Source of the DNA: UBA1479 sp964012715
Lineage (GTDB): Bacteria; Pseudomonadota; Alphaproteobacteria; Rhodospirillales; Casp-alpha2
Assembly: GCA_964012715.1 (NCBI GenBank)
Contig: CAXGUG010000072.1
Location: forward strand, 1-20,773
Length of the DNA stretch: 20,773 bases
Direction: 5' to 3'
In this document: one piece after another, positions 7,431 through 14,886 of the stretch
Numbering within the stretch: position 1 is the stretch's first letter
Layout of the letters: every line of letters begins with the position of its first letter
The notes under the pieces: model-generated
Databases searched by the model: none
What the model was told of the DNA's origin: nothing
Seen by the model: the letters and a program-made list of their open reading frames with translations, nothing else
Position numbers and translations under genes: made by a program

Positions 7431-7435
7431 CCGTC

Positions 7436-8308
7436 ATGCAGGTATATGCCTCGACCACCTTTCTCGGCACCGCTCCGACCCCGGTCGAAGAGCCGCTGGC
7501 TTTGCTTGCCCGGGAAGTCGAAGACTTGGATGGTGTCGAGCTGGGCTCCACCCATATTTGGTCCGGCGACATTCCGCGCGCTGTCGTGGCGGCCTGGAAC
7601 AAACCGGTCATCACCCATAACTATTTCCCGCCCGCGCGGGAATCGATGGTTCTGAACATCGCGTCCCCCGATCCGGAAATTCGCGACGCGTCGATCCGCC
7701 ACATGACCTATTGCCTGGAAGTCGCCGCGCAGCTGGGCGCGCCTCTTTACACCATTCATCCCGGCTTCCTGGCCGAGCCAAAAGTCGCCGCGCCGGATGC
7801 CGCCGGGCGCAAATTCGATTTCGGCTTCCAAGGCGCGACCACGCCTTATGAACGCGCTTTCGAATTGATGGTCGATGCTTTGGGCCGCTTGTGCGATGCC
7901 GCCGCTGCGCATGGCGTCGCCCTGGCGATCGAGACAGAAGGAAGCCTGACGTCACGGGACGTAACTTTGATGGAACGGCCCGAAGAATATGACCGCCTGT
8001 TCGACGCCCTGCCGACCGGCCTGCACCTGAACCTCAACTTGGCTCACACCAGCTTGGCGGCGAAAGGACATGATTTCGACGTCGCGGATTTCGTCACTCG
8101 TTTCAAGGACCGCATCGCCGCGGTCGAGATCAGCCACAATGACGGCTTCGGTGATCAGCATCGGCCCCTTGAAGCGGATGCGCCTGTGCTCGACCTGATC
8201 CCGCTCCTGCCGGCCGTGCCGTTGATTTTGGAATTCCGCTGCGCGACAACCTCCGATATTCGAAACAGCGCGCGTCTGGTTCGCGCCGCTAACCCGGCCA
8301 ACGCATAA
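7436..8308 (+). CDS. Sugar phosphate isomerase/epimerase, xylose-isomerase-like TIM barrel
   Basis: A 290-residue predicted TIM barrel. I start at ATG 7436, just 5 nt after the kinase stop. The frame is open further upstream, but that part is antisense-like overlap with the kinase gene and is not credible. Barrel-type strand ends are visible: VELGSTHIW (34-42), ITHNYFPP (59-66), YTIHPGF (105-111), AIETEGS (164-170), NLNLAHTS (199-206), AVEISHNDG (229-237) and LILEFR (263-268). E166 or E168, H204, H234 and E266 are candidate metal ligands and match the Glu/His pattern of AP-endonuclease-2/xylose-isomerase-like enzymes. Members isomerise or epimerise sugars, or cleave related substrates. Here, placed between a sugar kinase and NeuB, it probably prepares the sugar for condensation, but the reaction cannot be assigned. 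Confidence 0.8.
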   Translation: MQVYASTTFLGTAPTPVEEPLALLAREVEDLDGVELGSTHIWSGDIPRAVVAAWNKPVITHNYFPPARESMVLNIASPDPEIRDASIRHMTYCLEVAAQLGAPLYTIHPGFLAEPKVAAPDAAGRKFDFGFQGATTPYERAFELMVDALGRLCDAAAAHGVALAIETEGSLTSRDVTLMERPEEYDRLFDALPTGLHLNLNLAHTSLAAKGHDFDVADFVTRFKDRIAAVEISHNDGFGDQHRPLEADAPVLDLIPLLPAVPLILEFRCATTSDIRNSARLVRAANPANA

Positions 8309-8318
8309 GGCACTACAA

Positions 8319-9389
8319 ATGACGTCCTTCGGAATTCGCCTGCCCAACCGTTCGATCGGCCCCGGCAACCCGCTGTTCTTCATCGCAGAAGCCGGGGTGA
8401 ACCATAATGGCGACCTGGGCATGGCCTTGGCGCTGGTCGATGCCGCCGCCGCCGCAGGCGCCGACGCCGTGAAGTTTCAGACCTTCCGTGCCGAAAGCCT
8501 GATCACCCGCACCGCGCCGAAGGCCCCGTATCACACCGAGACCACGGGGCCGGACGAAGAACAGACTTGGTTCGAATTGCTCAAGACCCAGGAACTGACG
8601 CCGGACATGCACCGCGCCATCATCGAACGTTGTGCCGAGAAGGGCGTGATGTTCCTGTCGACGCCTTATGACAATGAAAGCGTCGATCTGCTCGATGCGT
8701 TGGACGTGCCGCTTTACAAAGTCGCCTCGACCGATGCCAATAACATTCCGTTCCTTGAGTATATGGCGAGCAAGGGCCGCCCGATCATTCTGTCGACGGC
8801 GATGTGCGACTTGGACGAAGTGAAGGCCAGCGTCGCCGCGATCCGGGCTGCCGGCGTCGGTGATTTGCTGGTCATGCAATGCACCGGCAGCTATCCCGCC
8901 CCGATTGCGGAAGCGAACCTGCGGGCCATGCACGGCATCGCCGAGGCCTGCGACGTCGCCGTCGGATATTCCGATCACACGCCTGGTGTCGAAGCGGCTA
9001 TTGCCGCCACTGCCATGGGGGCAGCCGCCTATGAAAAGCATTTTACCCTGGACCGGTCCCTGCCCGGCCCCGACCATCGGGCCTCGTTGGAGCCGGATGA
9101 ACTGACCGATCTTGTGCGCGCCGTCCGATCCGTCGAAGCAGCACTCGGCGACGGCGCGAAGCGGGTCATGCCCTGCGAACAGATCAACCGGCAGCGCTTG
9201 CGCAAAAGCATTTTGGCCGGACGGGAAATGGCCGCCGGCGAGACCTTGGGCCTGGGCGACCTTGCGATCAAACGCGCCGGTGGACTGGGGCTGTCCCCGG
9301 ACCGATATCGTGAAATCGTCGGTCGGGTCCTGACCCGTCCCGTGTCCCTGGAAGAACCCCTGACGCTCGAACATTTCGCCGATCAATAG
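8319..9389 (+). CDS. neuB: N-acylneuraminate/ulosonate synthase, NeuB family, with SAF domain
   Basis: A 356-residue NeuB/PseI/LegI/SpsE-type enzyme that condenses an aldose with phosphoenolpyruvate to a 3-deoxy-ulosonic acid. The TIM-barrel domain shows IAEAGVNHNGD (22-32), AGADAVKFQTF (46-56), LSTPYDNESVDLLD (113-126), SYPAP (191-195), YSDHTPGVEAA (217-227) and EKHFTLDR (239-246). The C-terminal SAF (antifreeze-like) domain (about 295-352) includes RKSILAGREMAAGE and the KRAGGLGLSP segment. All hallmark regions are present. Small departures are STAM (159-162) where STGM is common and MQC (186-188) where LHC is common; both lie in variable positions. It is 10 nt after the TIM-barrel gene with AAGG about 8 nt before the ATG. 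The product may be a sialic-, legionaminic- or pseudaminic-like acid or an unusual ulosonate. Confidence 0.9.
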   Translation: MTSFGIRLPNRSIGPGNPLFFIAEAGVNHNGDLGMALALVDAAAAAGADAVKFQTFRAESLITRTAPKAPYHTETTGPDEEQTWFELLKTQELTPDMHRAIIERCAEKGVMFLSTPYDNESVDLLDALDVPLYKVASTDANNIPFLEYMASKGRPIILSTAMCDLDEVKASVAAIRAAGVGDLLVMQCTGSYPAPIAEANLRAMHGIAEACDVAVGYSDHTPGVEAAIAATAMGAAAYEKHFTLDRSLPGPDHRASLEPDELTDLVRAVRSVEAALGDGAKRVMPCEQINRQRLRKSILAGREMAAGETLGLGDLAIKRAGGLGLSPDRYREIVGRVLTRPVSLEEPLTLEHFADQ

Positions 9390-9419
9390 TCGGCATCATC
9401 CAAGAGAAAATAGGTAGGC

Positions 9420-10358
9420 ATGAAAATTCTCGTCACAGGCGGTGCCGGTTACATCGGCTCCATTCTCGTTCCGGAACTGCTGGCCAAAGGCCATCAGGTG
9501 ACCGTGCTCGACAGCTTCATGTTCCACCAGACGAGCTTGCTGCAGAATTGCGCCAACCCGGCGTTCGAGGTCATCAAAGGCGATGTCCGCGATACCGCGT
9601 TGATGGAACGGGAATATCCCAAGTACGACGTCATTGTGCCGCTGGCCGGGATCGTCGGCGCACCCGCCTGCGCCCGCCATCCAGAGACGACACGGCAGGT
9701 CAACTTCGAAGCCGTCCGCCATATGGTCGGCAATCTGTCGAAAGATCAGCGGGTGATCAATCCGGTCACGAACTCGGGTTATGGGATCGGAGAGAAGGAC
9801 AAGTTCTGCACCGAGGAAAGCCCCCTGAACCCGATCTCGCTTTACGGCATCACCAAGGTCGAAGCGGAAAAGGTTTTGCTCGATTGGGGGAATGCCGCCT
9901 GCTTCCGTCTCGCGACTGTGTTCGGCATGTCGCCGCGGATGCGGCTCGACCTGTTGGTCAACGATTTCACCTACCGCGCCGTCAATGACGGCTTCATCGT
10001 GCTGTTCGAATCCCATTTCAAACGCAACTACATCCATGTCCGCGACGTCGCCGCGGCCTTCATGATGGCGCTCGACGATTGGGATTCTTTCAAAGGCGAA
10101 ACCTTCAACGTCGGTCTGTCCGAAGCGAACCTGTCGAAATGGGAATTGTGCGAACGCATCAAGGCGGCGCTTCCGAACTTCTATTTCGTCGAAGCCGCCG
10201 TGGGCGAAGACCCGGACAAACGCGACTACATCGTCAGCAACGAAAAGATCGAAGGCCGCGGCTGGCGCCCCCAGCACGGCCTGGACGCCGGCATCCGCGA
10301 ATTGATCAAAGGTTACACAATGATCCGGGATGGCGGCCAATTCGACAACCTGGGCTGA
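9420..10358 (+). CDS. NAD-dependent sugar epimerase/dehydratase (extended SDR)
   Basis: A 312-residue extended short-chain dehydrogenase/reductase. The N-terminal Rossmann motif is VTGGAGYIG (5-13), the NAD-adenine contact GDVRD is at 54-58, and the catalytic set is T117/S119 with YGITK (Y142, K146). The C-terminal part binds a nucleotide sugar. The short substrate domain and overall look resemble UDP-glucose epimerase/GDP-sugar epimerase relatives, but no specific activity stands out. AGGTAGG sits directly before the ATG at a suitable distance. The gap to NeuB is 30 bp, and the next aminotransferase begins 44 bp later. Its likely partner substrate is a nucleotide-linked sugar made by the upstream nucleotidyltransferase and kinase pair. 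It could also provide the keto intermediate for one of the two aminotransferases. Confidence 0.85.
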   Translation: MKILVTGGAGYIGSILVPELLAKGHQVTVLDSFMFHQTSLLQNCANPAFEVIKGDVRDTALMEREYPKYDVIVPLAGIVGAPACARHPETTRQVNFEAVRHMVGNLSKDQRVINPVTNSGYGIGEKDKFCTEESPLNPISLYGITKVEAEKVLLDWGNAACFRLATVFGMSPRMRLDLLVNDFTYRAVNDGFIVLFESHFKRNYIHVRDVAAAFMMALDDWDSFKGETFNVGLSEANLSKWELCERIKAALPNFYFVEAAVGEDPDKRDYIVSNEKIEGRGWRPQHGLDAGIRELIKGYTMIRDGGQFDNLG

Positions 10359-10402
10359 TCGCCAGCTACCAGACAACATTCAAACAACGGATACATCAGA
10401 CA

Positions 10403-11551
10403 ATGGCAGGACCGGAACTAGTCGGCGATATCGAACGCGCTTACGTCGAACGCCTGTTTAACGAAAACACCCCAGCGGTCTTGTACCGTTATCATCCCAA
10501 GGCGCATTTCGCGCAGGAGTTCGAAACCCGCATTGCCGAACGACTGGGAGTCGGTTACGCGCATCTGGTGTCGTCCGGCACCGCGGCCATCGAAACCGCG
10601 CTGTACGCCGCCGGGGTAAAACCCGGCGACGAAGTGATCGTTACGGCCTTCACTTTCCTGGCGCCGATCGAATCCATTCTCCGCCTTGGCGCCATCCCTG
10701 TCTGCGTTGACATCGACGACACCTATCACTTCAGCGTCGAAACCGTTGAACAGGCAATTACCGACCGCACCGCCGCCGTTTGCGTCGTCCCCATGTGGGG
10801 GGCTTGCGACATGGACGGCCTGGTCAGCCTGTGCCGCGACCGGGGCATCCGGATCGTTGAGGATTCCGCCCAGGCATTGGCGGGCAGCTACAAGGGCCGC
10901 ACCCTCGGCACGTTCGGCACGGCGGCCTCGTTCTCGCTTGATGCCGGCAAGACGTTAACCGCCGGCGAAGGCGGATTTGTCGTCACCAACGACGAGACGG
11001 TTTACGATCGGGCGGCCGCCTATTCCGACCACGGGCACATGCACATGACCGACCGGCCCCGCGGCAAGGACGGAGTCGTCAACCCCGGCGCCAATTACCG
11101 TGCGTCAGAATTGACAGCCGCCATCGCTTTGGGTCAGCTTGAGCGCCTCGACGACATCCTGATCCGGCAGCGTGCGCGTTATGCGCGCCTGACGTCGGAG
11201 ATCGCCCGGTTGAACAACGTGTCCATTCGCAAGACCTCGGACCCGCAGGGCGAACTTTGCGATACCCTGATACTGACCTTCACCGACAGCACGACCGCGA
11301 CCCAGGTCGCCGACGATCTGCTCGCACAGGGTGTGGGTACGAAAATCCTACCCGAGGCATTCGACTGGCATTTCGCCGGGGCGTGGACTCACATCTGGGA
11401 TCGCGTGCCCGGGTCCGACGCTCACATCGCCCGGGTCGATAACTGGTCGCGCACCCGCGCGTTACTCGAACGCTCGGTCGCCCTTCCCGTTTCGGTGCAC
11501 GAGAACCCGGAATGGGACGCCAAGGTCCTGAAGGTTTTGTCCGCCGTTTAA
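10403..11551 (+). CDS. DegT/DnrJ/EryC1 aminotransferase, KdnA-like subgroup
   Basis: A 382-residue PLP aminotransferase with the start at ATG 10403. Longer frames upstream only overlap the epimerase gene. The N-terminus MAGPELVGDIERAYVERLF, then LYRYHPKAHFAQEFETRIAE, recalls the subgroup containing KdnA, the 8-amino-3,8-dideoxy-manno-octulosonate transaminase of Shewanella. Key features are HLVSSGTAAIETAL (54-67), IVEDSAQALAGSYKG (151-165) and LDAGKTLTAGEGG (179-191), with K183 the predicted PLP lysine. SDHGHMHM further on is also typical of that subgroup. No KdnB-like dehydrogenase lies nearby, so an 8-amino-Kdo role is only a possibility. Other keto-sugar substrates are equally open. It ends the first operon, convergent with the dioxygenase and only 19 bp from its stop. 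Confidence 0.8.
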   Translation: MAGPELVGDIERAYVERLFNENTPAVLYRYHPKAHFAQEFETRIAERLGVGYAHLVSSGTAAIETALYAAGVKPGDEVIVTAFTFLAPIESILRLGAIPVCVDIDDTYHFSVETVEQAITDRTAAVCVVPMWGACDMDGLVSLCRDRGIRIVEDSAQALAGSYKGRTLGTFGTAASFSLDAGKTLTAGEGGFVVTNDETVYDRAAAYSDHGHMHMTDRPRGKDGVVNPGANYRASELTAAIALGQLERLDDILIRQRARYARLTSEIARLNNVSIRKTSDPQGELCDTLILTFTDSTTATQVADDLLAQGVGTKILPEAFDWHFAGAWTHIWDRVPGSDAHIARVDNWSRTRALLERSVALPVSVHENPEWDAKVLKVLSAV

Positions 11552-11570
11552 GGAGACGGCCTGGCAGGCC

Positions 11571-12323
11571 TTAGTGGGATTTTTTGGCATCCAAAAAGGC
11601 GGCCAGCTTCTTTTCGTAACGGGCAAAAGCTTCTTTGTCCCATTCGGCCTGACTGGCGATTGAGAAGTTACATCCCCGGCGTTCGCGTTCCGACAGATTG
11701 TCTTCGCTGCCATGGATGACCAACGCATTGTGAATGACGCAGTCACCGCGTTTCAAATCGAGCATTACCGGCTCGCCCAGGTTCAGCTGCTCGATCATCG
11801 GTTTGGTTACCGCCATCGACGCACCCAAGTTGCCTTCCGGAAGATGGTCTACGTCCCCGAGATTGTGAGAGCCCGGGTAATAGTAAAGGCCACCGTTCTC
11901 GGGATTCGCGTTATCGACAGCAATCCACAAGGTCAGGATTTCACCGCCCTTGATGTAGTTGTAGGCATTGTCCTGATGCGCGGCCGTCGCCAATCCATAT
12001 CGCGCAGGCTTTGCAAAAAACGATCCGTTGAAAACCTTAGGATCGACCGTGCCGTAGCACATGCGGACGAGATCGATCAGCCCGCTTCCCCGGACAAGGT
12101 CGCACCAGAATTCGGAATGTTCATGCATGTTGTGCAGGCTGCTCAGGACATCCTTGTTGGGGCCGACAAAATGAATGTCGCGCTTGGCCGTCAGAACATG
12201 GCTCAACCGTTCCAATTCCTGCTCAAGTTTGCTGACCGTCGCCTCGTCAAAGGCCGAGCGGACGACCGTGAAGCCATCGCGCTTCAGGTCCTGAACCATT
12301 TCTTCAGTCGCAGTAAAAGCCAT
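11571..12323 (-). CDS. Phytanoyl-CoA-dioxygenase-type Fe(II)/2-oxoglutarate oxygenase
   Basis: A 250-residue protein of the PhyH superfamily. The N-terminus DLKRDGFTVVRSAFDE is characteristic. The metal facial triad is visible as the H-x-D of AAHQDNAY, with the distal His in NALVIHGSEDN. The following RERRGCNFS supplies an Arg for 2-oxoglutarate, and GGLYYYPGSH is a typical core segment. These enzymes hydroxylate or otherwise oxidise small molecules, lipids or sugars using O2 and 2-oxoglutarate. In a glycan cluster the substrate could be a sugar or an acyl substituent, but nothing in the sequence fixes it. It is the only - strand gene within the biosynthetic block and separates the two + operons. 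CGGAGC is 6 nt upstream of the ATG at 12323, so this start is well supported. Confidence 0.85.
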   Translation of the reverse strand: MAFTATEEMVQDLKRDGFTVVRSAFDEATVSKLEQELERLSHVLTAKRDIHFVGPNKDVLSSLHNMHEHSEFWCDLVRGSGLIDLVRMCYGTVDPKVFNGSFFAKPARYGLATAAHQDNAYNYIKGGEILTLWIAVDNANPENGGLYYYPGSHNLGDVDHLPEGNLGASMAVTKPMIEQLNLGEPVMLDLKRGDCVIHNALVIHGSEDNLSERERRGCNFSIASQAEWDKEAFARYEKKLAAFLDAKKSH

Positions 12324-12598
12324 GTTTGCTCCGTAGCTCTATCGGCACCGAACGATTTAAGCACCGATGTCCGAGAAGGACAGATATTCATTGCGCACAA
12401 CCATCGTCAACCCTCGCGCCGATACCGAAAGCAAATTTACACCGCCACTCGGCCAATGAGCGGCTCAGGGTCGTCGCTCTCTACACGCGGCGGACCGACA
12501 TTTCATTGCGCCAGATCAATCCCTGACGCAGCACTGCAAACGCGATAGATTGCCGTCAATGTGAATTCAAGCGGGCCCGCCAACTCGTGAAGAACGAA
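12324..12598. other. Divergent intergenic region between dioxygenase and NeuD-like gene
   Basis: About 263-275 bp without a credible gene. It must hold promoters in both directions. On the + strand a weak pair is CTGACG (12523-12528) and TAGATT (12547-12552), spacing 18 bp. The decamer TTCATTGCGC occurs twice in direct orientation (12387-12396 and 12502-12511). I see no strong hairpin, ops-like site or copy of the GTTCA-N5-TGAAC palindrome here. Confidence 0.5.
12381..12410 (-). promoter_or_regulatory. Candidate promoter for the dioxygenase gene
   Basis: On the - strand TTGACG (12405-12410) is followed after 18 bp by TATCTG (12381-12386). The -35 is a 5/6 match and identical to the -35 of the regulator promoter, while the -10 is weak at 3/6. 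It would give a leader of about 50 nt. Confidence 0.25.
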
Positions 12599-13273
12599 AT
12601 GCCTCCCCTGGACCGGCCGGTCATCGTGATCGGCGCAGGCAGTCACGCAAAGGTCGTGGTCGACCTATTGCTGGCCGCCGCCGCCGAGGTTTTATGTGCC
12701 GTCGATATCCGACCCGCACGGGACAAGACCGTTCTGGGCATCCCGGTGCTCGACGAGGCCACCGTACTGGCAGGCACGTCGCCGGAACAGGTCGACCTTG
12801 CAATGGGCATCGGCGGCGGTCGCCTGGACCCGGTGCAAGGGCTGGAAACGAGGTTGGAAAAAGCGCGCAGCCTCGAGCAGTCGGGGTTCCGGTTTCCGGC
12901 ACTCGTGCATCCGACCGCGTACCTCGGCGTAGACTGCCGGATCGGCGCCGGCGCGCAGGTCATGGCCGGAGCCGTGATTCAACCGGACAGCCGGGTCGGG
13001 GAATTCGCCATTATCAATACACGTGCCGCCGTCGACCATGACGGCGACATCGGAGACGGCGCACATATCGGACCCGGGGCGGTATTGGCCGGGACGGTAT
13101 CGGTCGGCGCTTCGTCCTTTATCGGTGCCGGCTCAAGCATTATTCAAGACATTCAGGTCGGCGACCGCGTATTGGTCGCCGCAGGCTCCGTCGTCATCGA
13201 TCAAGTCCCGACCGAGGCACGTGTCGCCGGCGTCCCCGCCAAGAACATGACCAAAGGCTCAAAAGTTCCGTGA
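12599..13273 (+). CDS. neuD: NeuD/PglD-like sugar O- or N-acyltransferase (left-handed beta helix)
   Basis: A 224-residue protein. The N-terminal Rossmann-like half begins VIVIGAGSHAKVVVDLL, the usual nucleotide-sugar-binding start of PglD/NeuD enzymes. From about residue 100 come hexapeptide repeats forming a left-handed beta helix (PTAYLGVDCRIGAGAQVMAG and onwards), with AVDHDGDIGDGAHIGPG carrying the catalytic His and ending in AGVPAKN. Family members transfer an acetyl or other acyl group from its CoA thioester to a 4-amino sugar or to sialic acid hydroxyls. I choose ATG 12599, which places VIGAG at the normal distance. GTG 12587 would add four residues. The stop overlaps the adenylation gene by GTGA, so the two are co-translated. 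The acyl donor may differ from acetyl-CoA given the neighbours. Confidence 0.85.
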   Translation: MPPLDRPVIVIGAGSHAKVVVDLLLAAAAEVLCAVDIRPARDKTVLGIPVLDEATVLAGTSPEQVDLAMGIGGGRLDPVQGLETRLEKARSLEQSGFRFPALVHPTAYLGVDCRIGAGAQVMAGAVIQPDSRVGEFAIINTRAAVDHDGDIGDGAHIGPGAVLAGTVSVGASSFIGAGSSIIQDIQVGDRVLVAAGSVVIDQVPTEARVAGVPAKNMTKGSKVP

Positions 13274-14886
13274 CCCCCTCACTATTTCCGAAAACGTCCC
13301 TGCTCGACTGTTTCCGAAACGGTTTGGCCGCCTCTCCCGCCGGGCTTTGCGTCCATGCGGAAGACGGCGCTTTTACCTATTCCCAGATCGCGGCCCAGGC
13401 CGTGTCGGCCGCCACAACATTGACCGGCCTTCAAGACACCGCGCCCGTCGTCGGAGTGTTCGCAGGGCGTGAGTCGGGCATGTTTGTCGGCATGCTCGCC
13501 TGCCTCGTCTGGGGCAAGGGCTATGTGCCGATCAGCCCAGAGTTCCCGGACAAACGCATTTCCGACGTTATTTCCGGGGCCACCGTCCAAACGATCATCA
13601 CAACAAATGCTTGCCTAGACCAGCTGCTGGCGGTTCTCAACTCGACCGGGGTGGAGTTCACTGTTCTGGTCCTTGGCGACCGGAGCTTCGCCGACCGTCG
13701 ACAATCCGGGCCCGTGATCGGTATCGACGTTTCCGATACGTCCGTCGGATCCGACGCGATGCTCCCGCGACCGAATGTGGACCCGGACGACATCGCCTAC
13801 CTGATGTTCACGTCGGGCAGTACCGGCGCCCCCAAGGGCGTTCCGATTACGCATGACAACGCCTTGGCTTTCGTCGAGGTCATGCAGAACCGCTACAACC
13901 TCGGCCCCCAAGACAGAGCCATCTGTCTGCCCGATTTTTTCTTCGATCTGTCCATTTATCCGATTTGGGTCACCTGGGACGGCGGCGGCGCGGTGTTTCT
14001 GCCGTCCGCCAAGGACAAGATGATGCCGATCCGCTATTGCCAGCATCACGAGATCACCGTCTGGTGTTCGGTTCCCTCGGCGATCACGTTCTTGAACAAC
14101 TTCAAGATGCTGAAAGAAGACATTCTGCCTTTGATCCGGATCAGCGTGTTCTGCGGTGAACCTCTGTTGAAACCCGACACTCGGGCCTGGATCAGCGCAT
14201 GCCCGAACTCCGTCGTCGACAACCTTTACGGGCCGACCGAAGTCACCGTGTTCAGCACCTTGCTACCGGTGAATGACACGACGCTTCAACTCGGTGACGG
14301 CGACGTGATCTCGATCGGCAAACCACTTGACGGCGTTTACGCCCGGATCGTCGATAACGACCTCAACCCTGTCGATCAGGGCATAACCGGGGAACTGTGC
14401 CTTGCCGGGCCTCAGGTGTCGCCCGGATATTGGAACAATGAAAACCTAACGGCCGAGAAATTCGTCGTCCTGCCCTCCGACGACGATAAGGACGAACTGC
14501 GCTGGTATCGCACCGGGGACCTCGCCGTCATGGAAAGCGACGGCAACATGCTGTTTAAGGGGCGCGCCGACGACCAAGTCCAGGTTTCCGGATATCGAGT
14601 TGAATTGGGTGACATCGAACAGGCCGCACGCGCCACCACGGGCGTCGACATGGCAGCGGCGGTGTTCGCGCGCGAACCCAGAGCAAAGAGCGATGCGATA
14701 TTTTTGTTCGCTACAGGCGATCCAGACATCGAACAGGCCATCCATGACCGGATTGTTGACAGCCTGCCGAGCTATATGACACCCAAGCGGATCGTCTTGA
14801 TCGCCGAAATGCCCATGAACAGTAACAACAAGATAGATAAAGTCGCCCTTAAGAACAAAGTATCGAACGGCCTTTCAAATGATTGA
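13270..14886 (+). CDS. Amino-acid adenylation enzyme (NRPS A-domain/DltA-like)
   Basis: A 538-residue stand-alone ANL-superfamily enzyme with the NRPS adenylation-domain core motifs in order: YLMFTSGSTGAPKGVPITH (177-195, phosphate loop), FFFDLSIYP (223-231), NLYGPTEVTV (318-327), GELCLAGPQVSPGYW (374-388), WYRTGDLAV (412-420), GRADDQVQVSGYRVELGDIE (431-450), and NKIDK (520-524) with the catalytic Lys at 521. D226 aligns with the Asp that holds the amino group of an alpha-amino acid in PheA-type domains, which supports an amino acid rather than a fatty-acid substrate. It would form aminoacyl-AMP and load the carrier domain encoded immediately downstream, with which it overlaps by 8 bp. GTG 13270 is the start, giving a 4-bp overlap with the NeuD-like gene. 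Which amino acid it uses cannot be read reliably by eye. Confidence 0.85.
   Translation: MTPSLFPKTSLLDCFRNGLAASPAGLCVHAEDGAFTYSQIAAQAVSAATTLTGLQDTAPVVGVFAGRESGMFVGMLACLVWGKGYVPISPEFPDKRISDVISGATVQTIITTNACLDQLLAVLNSTGVEFTVLVLGDRSFADRRQSGPVIGIDVSDTSVGSDAMLPRPNVDPDDIAYLMFTSGSTGAPKGVPITHDNALAFVEVMQNRYNLGPQDRAICLPDFFFDLSIYPIWVTWDGGGAVFLPSAKDKMMPIRYCQHHEITVWCSVPSAITFLNNFKMLKEDILPLIRISVFCGEPLLKPDTRAWISACPNSVVDNLYGPTEVTVFSTLLPVNDTTLQLGDGDVISIGKPLDGVYARIVDNDLNPVDQGITGELCLAGPQVSPGYWNNENLTAEKFVVLPSDDDKDELRWYRTGDLAVMESDGNMLFKGRADDQVQVSGYRVELGDIEQAARATTGVDMAAAVFAREPRAKSDAIFLFATGDPDIEQAIHDRIVDSLPSYMTPKRIVLIAEMPMNSNNKIDKVALKNKVSNGLSND

Noticed and set aside
7181..7435. N-terminal extension of the TIM-barrel gene overlapping the kinase gene
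   Set aside because: The extension is a shifted-frame reading of the kinase, rich in Arg/Gly without domain features. ATG 7436 starts the recognisable barrel.
8313..9386. Long - strand open frame opposite the NeuB gene
   Set aside because: It is an antisense shadow in a high-GC coding region. It has no recognisable domain, while the + strand encodes a complete NeuB.
9396..10379. Long - strand open frame opposite the epimerase gene
   Set aside because: It is an antisense shadow. The + strand has a full Rossmann and YxxxK signature.
10079..10402. N-terminal extension of the second aminotransferase overlapping the epimerase
   Set aside because: The extension is an out-of-frame reading of the epimerase. 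Family similarity begins at ATG 10403.
11558..11585. Possible terminator between the convergent aminotransferase and dioxygenase genes (GGCCT-GGC-AGGCC followed by a T6 run)
   Set aside because: The stem is only 5 bp, the T run begins 9 nt after it, and the T run is explained as the two AAA lysine codons near the end of the dioxygenase on the - strand.
11712..12548. Long + strand open frame opposite the dioxygenase gene
   Set aside because: It has no recognisable domain and overlaps almost entirely a well-supported PhyH-type gene with a ribosome site.
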